DNA of 10,515 nucleotides from the NCBI GenBank assembly GCA_031271075.1, contig JAISWN010000169.1:1-10515 (forward strand). Reading direction: 5' to 3'. The translations under genes were made by a program, and so were the position numbers. The notes under the pieces were generated by a model. It did no database searches. It saw nothing but the letters and a program-made list of their open reading frames with translations, and was not told the DNA's origin. This document shows, one piece after another, positions 7,251 through 10,515 of the stretch. Source of the stretch: Treponema sp. Lineage in GTDB: Bacteria > Spirochaetota > Spirochaetia > Treponematales > Breznakiellaceae. The number at the start of each line of letters is the position of its first letter. The first letter of the stretch is position 1.

Positions 7251-7590
7251 ATTGCGCTATAACCTCATCCACTTTTTTAAGCGTTTCATCGAAAACTGTC
7301 TTTACCGTGTCCAGCGCTCCGGGCTGAACGGCTTTTTCTTTGATTTGCGATTCCAGATCCCGAATCTTCTCAAAAAGTTCTATCAAAGAAAGATTTGCAA
7401 CTACACCTTTGAGAGTATGAGCCGCCACCTGAGCCTTCTCATAGTCTCCGGCTCCAATCTGAGCGGAAAGCTCATCCAGCCTGGTATCGGTCCTGAATTT
7501 GGTAAGCAGCCGGACATACAGCTTCGTATTGTTCATTACCCGCTTGAGGCCTTCCTCAAAATTGATATATACAGCATCCGCCACGGACAT
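7240..7590 (-). CDS. Stand-alone Hpt phosphotransfer protein
   Basis: Small (116 aa) all-helical histidine-phosphotransfer protein. The phospho-accepting histidine is His58 in VAAHTLKGVVANL, matching the HxLKG core of Hpt domains. The N-terminal FEEGLKRVMNNTKLYVRLLTKF (11-32) matches the common Hpt opening in which a helix precedes the phospho-site helix. No kinase, receiver or membrane segment is fused to it. The ATG at 7590 follows AAAGGGGGAT, a good Shine-Dalgarno. The 3' end overlaps the receiver/HD-GYP gene, so the two proteins are likely made together and act as phosphodonor and acceptor; a hybrid kinase encoded elsewhere would feed the relay. Assignment as Hpt is firm; the direction of phosphate flow is inferred. 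Confidence 0.9.
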   Translation of the reverse strand: MSVADAVYINFEEGLKRVMNNTKLYVRLLTKFRTDTRLDELSAQIGAGDYEKAQVAAHTLKGVVANLSLIELFEKIRDLESQIKEKAVQPGALDTVKTVFDETLKKVDEVIAQYGS

Positions 7591-7618
7591 ATCCCCCTTT
7601 GCTCAATCAAGGTTTTTT

Positions 7619-7717
7619 GTAACTATCCAGTCATAGCGCGATTTCAGAACTTTTTCTTGTCCTCTAGTGCTTTAACAAGTTGCCGGCGCTATCCCCCGCG
7701 GGCGACTGAATAGTTAC
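7619..7717 (-). ncRNA. Candidate structured 5' leader of the hpt operon
   Basis: On the minus strand GTAACTATTCAGTC (7704-7717) pairs with GACTGGATAGTTAC (7619-7632) over 14 bp, with one U-G pair. Inside that, ATAGCGC (7633-7639 on the plus strand) pairs perfectly with GCGCTAT (7686-7692) for 7 more bp, leaving an 11-nt bulge (7693-7703) that contains the self-complementary CCCGCGGG. The apical loop can form CUUGU/ACAAG. The outer stem begins only about 4 nt from the start site predicted by the extended -10 at 7728-7736. It does not match the c-di-GMP-I riboswitch core as I know it. It could instead be a short mobile element with 14-bp terminal repeats. Confidence 0.4.
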
Positions 7718-7727
7718 GGCTTTTTAT

Positions 7728-7736
7728 AATATAGCA
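7728..7736 (-). promoter_or_regulatory. Candidate extended -10 promoter of the hpt operon
   Basis: On the minus strand the bases read TGCTATATT, an extended -10 (TGn followed by five of six consensus bases). A weak TTACTT lies 17 bp further upstream as a -35, which is acceptable for an extended -10 promoter. Transcription would begin near 7721 and give a leader of about 130 nt before the hpt ATG at 7590. Confidence 0.4.
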
Positions 7737-7935
7737 CAGGATAAGGGGGAAAGTAACGCCTTTTGGACGGATATCTCCATCCTTTTTTGCCGAATGGGGC
7801 ATCCGGCCGGCACCCGGCTGGAACATGTCCAAATGAAAACCCATGGCCGGGACATACCGCATTGAGAAGGCCCCTTGTATTTAGTGTCTGTCCACAAAGC
7901 CGGTTACTTTGCGGCCAGGCTCTATTTAAGGGAAC

Positions 7936-7963
7936 TTGTGCTTTCATGGAATCCTTGTATACT
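7936..7963 (+). promoter_or_regulatory. Candidate promoter of the Gfo/Idh/MocA gene
   Basis: TTGTGC at 7936-7941 and TATACT at 7958-7963 are separated by 16 bp. The -10 has five of six consensus bases, the -35 three. The predicted start, near 7970, gives a leader of about 20 nt that carries AAGGAG at 7975-7980, eight bases before the ATG. The positions fit a short leader well. Confidence 0.45.
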
Positions 7964-7988
7964 ACTGAAAAGCCAAGGAGCGGTAAGC

Positions 7989-9110
7989 ATGAAACAAAGG
8001 ATAGAAAGCGGTAAAAGGAAAATTCGGTATGGGATAATCGGCGGCGGGTTCCGCGCGGAGTTCTTCCTCAAGGCAGCCCTTGAAGTTCCCGAACTGTTTG
8101 AAGCGGCAGGCATCGTAACAAATTTTCCTGAACACACGGCGGAACAGAGGGCCCGGCTTGGCGTTACCCTTTACCGGAGCGCGGAAGATCTGCTGGAACA
8201 CGAAAAACCGGATTTCCTCGTGGTTACTACCAAAAGGCCTGCGGATAAACCTCCCCAGGAACCTATGGACCGGCTGGTCGGCCTGGGATGCCCTATCCTG
8301 ATGGAAACCCCCGCGGCACGGTCTTTTGAAGAGCTGCACCATATTTACGAGCTTTGCAAAGGGAAAAAGGTACAAGTGGCGGAACAGGTCCATGCCCAGC
8401 CGGAAAACGAGGCGCGGATTGCCCTAGCCCATTCGGGGATCCTGGGGACCCTAAGCCAGGCGGAACTGAGTTTCCAACATTCTTATCATTGTATGAACGT
8501 ACTGCGCCGGTTTTTGAAGATTGGATTTGAAAACGCTGAGATTAGCGGGAAGGTTTTTCATTTTCCCGTGGTCCAGGGCTATACGCGAAGCGGCGTATCC
8601 AATACCGAGAATATCGTAAAAGAAAAAAGGGTCTTCGGCCTTCTTGATTTTAACGGTAAGCTGGGAATTTATAACTATGAGGATAATCAGGTACGGGCGT
8701 ATGCCCGGGCTGAACACATCGCGGTACGGGGCGAACGGGGTGAAATCAGTAACCGGACGGTACGCTGGCTCCATACCCATGAGGATTTCCGGCAATACAC
8801 CTACGAGCGTATCTATTCCGGCGTCCAGACCAATCTGGAAGGATTTTTTTTCCGCGGCCTTATGGGCGGCGGCAAATGGATCTACAGCAATCCCTATCCC
8901 CACCGGTTTCTCTATGATGATGAAATTGCCGTCATGGCCGTCCTGGAAAAAATGGCCCGGTATGTACGGGAAGGCGGATCTTTCTCAAGCATGGCGAACG
9001 CCTGTCAGGATCAGTACCTTGCCCTGATGATCGAAAAGTCGGCAAAAGAAGGAAGACCCATCCTCACCGAAACACAGCCCTGGGCGGATGAAGCGGATAT
9101 TTTGGCATAA
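7989..9110 (+). CDS. Gfo/Idh/MocA-family oxidoreductase
   Basis: Predicted NAD(P)-dependent oxidoreductase of 373 aa acting on a sugar or polyol derivative in the cytoplasm. Residues 12-30 form the Rossmann start (RYGIIGGGFRAEFFLKAA) with the GGGFRA dinucleotide loop; the fold continues through DFLVVTT at 75-81 to METPAA at 105-110. In most of the family the last motif is EKP with a catalytic lysine; here it is ETP. The usual active-site pattern with Asp and His is replaced by SFQHSYHCMNVLRR at 161-174. Both changes suggest a distinct subfamily. The ATG at 7989 is chosen over earlier in-frame starts (the frame opens as far up as 7875) because AAGGAG lies eight bases upstream, the promoter lies between, and homologues begin just before the Rossmann strand. 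Isolated gene; no sugar transporter or kinase beside it, so no substrate can be proposed. Confidence 0.88.
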   Translation: MKQRIESGKRKIRYGIIGGGFRAEFFLKAALEVPELFEAAGIVTNFPEHTAEQRARLGVTLYRSAEDLLEHEKPDFLVVTTKRPADKPPQEPMDRLVGLGCPILMETPAARSFEELHHIYELCKGKKVQVAEQVHAQPENEARIALAHSGILGTLSQAELSFQHSYHCMNVLRRFLKIGFENAEISGKVFHFPVVQGYTRSGVSNTENIVKEKRVFGLLDFNGKLGIYNYEDNQVRAYARAEHIAVRGERGEISNRTVRWLHTHEDFRQYTYERIYSGVQTNLEGFFFRGLMGGGKWIYSNPYPHRFLYDDEIAVMAVLEKMARYVREGGSFSSMANACQDQYLALMIEKSAKEGRPILTETQPWADEADILA

Positions 9111-9138
9111 GATGCGTTGCCGGGAATAGAGCCGGTCA

Positions 9139-9270
9139 GAAACTTCAGTTTCCGTCGAACCGAAGGCTCGCCAACAGCCGCTTGAAAATGGCAAAATGCG
9201 TCAGACTTTAGTCTGCGCAGTTTGCAGGACTTGCAAGCCGGCCACAGGCTGTAGAGAACCAACCGGGTTC
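9139..9270. repeat. Cluster of five small hairpins after the oxidoreductase gene
   Basis: Five short inverted repeats follow one another: GAAACT/AGTTTC at 9139-9152, GAACC/GGCTC at 9157-9169 (fully paired only as minus-strand RNA, through a G-U), CAGACT/AGTCTG at 9202-9215 with GCG/CGC outside it (9198-9218), TTGCA/TGCAA at 9222-9236, and GAACC/GGTTC at 9256-9270. None is followed by a T-run, so they are not ordinary intrinsic terminators. The stretch has no plausible coding region and looks like a dispersed repeat or a structured RNA. Nothing else is evident in the gap 9111-9360 apart from the tandem repeat at 9341. Confidence 0.4.
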
Positions 9271-9340
9271 CCGAACAAGTTTATTGTCAGAATTTGAAAG
9301 TTTTCCGTTCATTTCTCTCATTTTCAATAAATAGGGATTT

Positions 9341-9358
9341 ATCTGTCATATCTGTCAT
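9341..9358. repeat. Tandem 9-bp direct repeat
   Basis: ATCTGTCAT occurs twice without a spacer, immediately before the 3' end of the phage connector remnant. It sits in A/T-rich sequence. It could be a binding site, a relic of an insertion boundary, or chance. Confidence 0.4.
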
Positions 9359-9474
9359 TCCTAAATAACCCCCCTTTTATACGGTTCTAAAAGTTGCAGC
9401 ACATTCTCCGGCATGGACGCTTCCAGATGTTCCCCATCCTTCCCGCTCCCCCGGATGTTCCCGGTGATCCCAAT

Positions 9475-9498
9475 AAAGAACCCGCTTCGCGGGGGAGG
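9475..9498 (-). repeat. In-frame palindromic insertion encoding PPPRSGFF
   Basis: Within the C-terminal part of the connector remnant, 24 bp encode PPPRSGFF between SRYRG and IGITGN. The stretch contains CCCGC/GCGGG around a 3-base loop (9481-9493) and GGGGG/CCCCC (9491-9503), which would form alternative hairpins. As I recall the family, this extra peptide is not part of it, so a small palindromic element inserted in frame is likely. Confidence 0.4.
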
Positions 9499-9526
9499 CC
9501 CCCGGTAGCGGCTCATATTCCACGCC

Positions 9527-9622
9527 CGATAATGCACGCGAACCGGTGAGCGTGTTTGACCGAAAATGTGGCATGGCGTGGAGCCAAACAAATTCCCATA
9601 TCACAACAAAAGTTTTAGGCCC
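9527..9622. mobile_element. 96-bp insertion with 4-bp duplication inside the connector gene
   Basis: The two halves of the connector gene join cleanly (ELAA to WNMS) if 100 bp are removed. CGCC flanks the extra DNA at 9523-9526 and 9623-9626, as a target-site duplication would. The 96-bp insert begins CGATAATGCACG and ends GTTTTAGGCCC; I see no terminal inverted repeats and no coding region. Total added length leaves a remainder of one on division by three, which explains the frameshift. A short non-autonomous element is the likeliest origin; an old rearrangement is the alternative. Confidence 0.45.
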
Positions 9623-10194
9623 CGCCGCCAGTTCCAGACAGGCGGAAGCCAGGTCAGGCGGGGCCTTGCCCGTGGAGTACCCCGCCAAGTACCGTACCCG
9701 TATCCCCATATCCTCCCTTGAAAGCCGGATCGGAGGCCGTAAAACCAGTGAGAAAGGAATATCTTCATGGATACCCTCATCAGGAAGGCAGAAGTAATGT
9801 TTGGGATCAACCAGGTTTTCAGGCGTAAAGAGGGCTTCTCCTTGTATGGCGGCTCCGGCTCTAACGGCATGGACGGTCAGCACCCGCCGTACCGGGTATT
9901 CCCGGAGGCTAAAGATATGTTCCCCCGTAAAGGTCAAATAATCGGTGTGTTTCCGGCGTAAAAGCCGCCGTTTGCAGTATTGCTCAATGGTGTAGGTAGC
10001 CGTGATCAGGCAATAGCGGCTTAGAGCATCTTCCCGGTCATCAATTCCCAAAATGGCCCTAAAATCGGCCAAAGGGATAAGCGTATGCAGGTGGGTATTC
10101 GGTGCCCCATTTCCGTGTTCCATGTCCCAAAGGTAAACCCTCCTTTGCGGTCGATAAATGGGACAAACCTGCAAAATGAGGATTTTTTATATTT

Positions 10195-10238
10195 TTACCC
10201 GGACAAGATGATTACCCGGTTCTGTAAAGCCACGCTTT
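10195..10238. repeat. Short direct repeat and small hairpin upstream of the ABC gene
   Basis: TTACCCGG occurs at 10195-10202 and 10212-10219, a 17-bp period, and AAAGC/GCTTT forms a hairpin with a 3-base loop at 10226-10238. They lie in the 299-bp gap between the divergent connector remnant and the ABC transporter gene. No gene is seen in that gap. Significance uncertain. Confidence 0.25.
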
Positions 10239-10348
10239 GATACCCTGTCCCGCTACCGGCCTTATATGCGGTTTCCGTTCTCCAAAATAAATGTTGAACA
10301 AATGACCATGAATGCGCCACATGAAAAAACAAAACATTTAATACTTTG

Positions 10349-10376
10349 TTTATCTTTACTTTATCTCGAATTTATC
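10349..10376 (+). promoter_or_regulatory. Three TTTATC repeats in 11-bp register
   Basis: TTTATC starts at 10349, 10360 and 10371, exactly 11 bp apart, 47 to 74 bp before the ABC transporter ATG. Spacing of about one helical turn puts all copies on one face of the DNA, as in direct-repeat operators. I could not place a convincing -35/-10 pair in this A/T-rich stretch, so its relation to the promoter is unclear. Confidence 0.4.
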
Positions 10377-10422
10377 ATTTGTCCCTATTTTAACCCTAGT
10401 ATTGAAAATCGGAGGTTTTAAT

Positions 10423-10515
10423 ATGCAGTTGCACATGGAAAGCATCTACAAAAATTTCAAAGACAAGGAAGTGCTGAAAGGCATTACCGTCAGGATGGAA
10501 AACGGAGTATACGGA
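10423..10515 (+). CDS. ABC transporter ATP-binding protein, 5' end only
   Basis: The first 31 codons of a gene that runs off the window. The product begins MQLHMESIYKNFKDKEVLKG and continues to ENGVYG, the pattern that precedes the Walker A loop in ABC ATPases (a first beta strand, then VLKGI, then an NGVYGLLGPNGAGKT-type sequence, of which only the first part is visible). The GVYG ending recalls export-type ATPases of antibiotic and bacteriocin transporters, but this is a weak hint. The ATG at 10423 has GGAGGT six bases upstream. The repeat array before it suggests regulated expression. Walker A itself is outside the window. Confidence 0.75.
   Translation, partial: MQLHMESIYKNFKDKEVLKGITVRMENGVYG

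Larger units (their letters stand above)
7591..7988. other. Divergent intergenic region between hpt and the oxidoreductase gene
   Basis: This 398-bp gap separates two divergent genes and holds no coding region I can support. From left to right it contains the hpt ribosome-binding site (7593-7597), an interrupted inverted repeat at 7619-7717, an extended -10 on the minus strand at 7728-7736, about 200 bp with no clear signal (7737-7935), then a candidate plus-strand promoter at 7936-7963 and the Shine-Dalgarno AAGGAG at 7975-7980. A small CAAAG/CTTTG hairpin lies at 7895-7911. Confidence 0.7.
9361..10123 (-). pseudogene. Frameshifted phage head-tail connector (gp6-like) remnant
   Basis: Resembles the HK97 gp6 / SPP1 gp15 type head-tail connector, a small helical protein that joins the portal ring to the tail. 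From the ATG at 10123, residues 17-53 (IPLADFRAILGIDDREDALSRYC and on to YTIEQYCKRRLL) and FSLREYPVRRVLTV at 71-84 match the family, and YLAGYSTGKAPPDLASACLELAA at 145-167 leads into its last helix. There the frame breaks: the expected continuation WNMSRYRG...ITGN...MPENVLQLLEPYKR lies in another frame, 9361-9525, after a 100-bp insertion. Without the insertion the protein would be about 220 aa. As it stands, the first frame runs on to 9377 with an unrelated tail. GGAGGG is 14 bp from the ATG, rather far; an in-frame TTG at 10174 is an alternative start. No other phage gene is nearby. Confidence 0.75.

Noticed and set aside
7591..7720. Known c-di-GMP-I riboswitch ahead of the hpt operon
   Set aside because: The conserved core sequences of that class, as I know them, are not present in the leader, though another kind of structured RNA remains possible.
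7884..7911. Possible insertion-sequence end (GTGTCTGTCCACAAAG)
   Set aside because: The string recalls ends of some insertion sequences, but I see no partner repeat or transposase fragment nearby.
7875..7988. N-terminal extension of the oxidoreductase to an upstream non-ATG start
   Set aside because: It would cover the predicted promoter, has no Shine-Dalgarno, and adds 38 residues before the Rossmann strand; the ATG at 7989 has AAGGAG at the right distance.
9011..9262. Minus-strand open frame of 83 codons
   Set aside because: It overlaps the end of the oxidoreductase gene and the hairpin cluster, and has no convincing ribosome-binding site or motif.

Overview
The window reads as chromosomal DNA of a GC-rich bacterium with strong G/C bias at third codon positions; long open frames antisense to real genes are shadows of that bias. 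Genes are tightly packed, Shine-Dalgarno sites are purine-rich, and at least one gene starts with TTG. The gene content (a LarB/LarE pair, an RpfG-type HD-GYP regulator with a small Hpt protein, a phage head-tail connector remnant) would fit a spirochaete such as a gut Treponema, but no taxonomic marker is present, so this is an inference of moderate to low confidence.

Left part (1-3476). Four minus-strand genes: a nitroreductase-family flavoprotein, then larE, larB and proC. larE and larB overlap by ATGA and encode two of the three enzymes that build the nickel-pincer nucleotide cofactor of LarA-type racemases; larC and larA are not here. LarE carries the three-cysteine pattern (two Cys in a CYHC motif plus the sacrificial-type Cys). 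proC follows after 46 bp. A plausible promoter lies between the nitroreductase gene and larE.

Middle (3477-7590). comF, a zinc-ribbon plus phosphoribosyltransferase protein, and an unrecognised 339-residue helical protein run on the plus strand. Facing them is a minus-strand operon: a stand-alone Hpt phosphotransfer protein, a receiver/HD-GYP protein (predicted c-di-GMP phosphodiesterase), and an FkbM-family methyltransferase. The layout suggests a local phosphorelay in which Hpt phosphorylates the receiver and so controls c-di-GMP breakdown; the role of the methyltransferase is unknown. The operon has a leader of about 130 nt that can fold into a long, interrupted stem, and the one non-Watson-Crick pair is a G-U only in the hpt-sense RNA.

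Right part (7591-10515). A Gfo/Idh/MocA-type oxidoreductase with ETP in place of the usual EKP motif is preceded by a plausible promoter. After it comes accessory-looking DNA: a cluster of five small hairpins, a 9-bp tandem repeat, and a lone phage head-tail connector gene on the minus strand. That gene is frameshifted by a 100-bp insertion flanked by a 4-bp duplication and also carries an in-frame 24-bp palindromic insertion. The window ends in the first 31 codons of an ABC transporter ATPase, preceded by three TTTATC repeats spaced exactly 11 bp apart. No tRNA, rRNA, CRISPR array, intact insertion sequence or convincing intrinsic terminator was seen.
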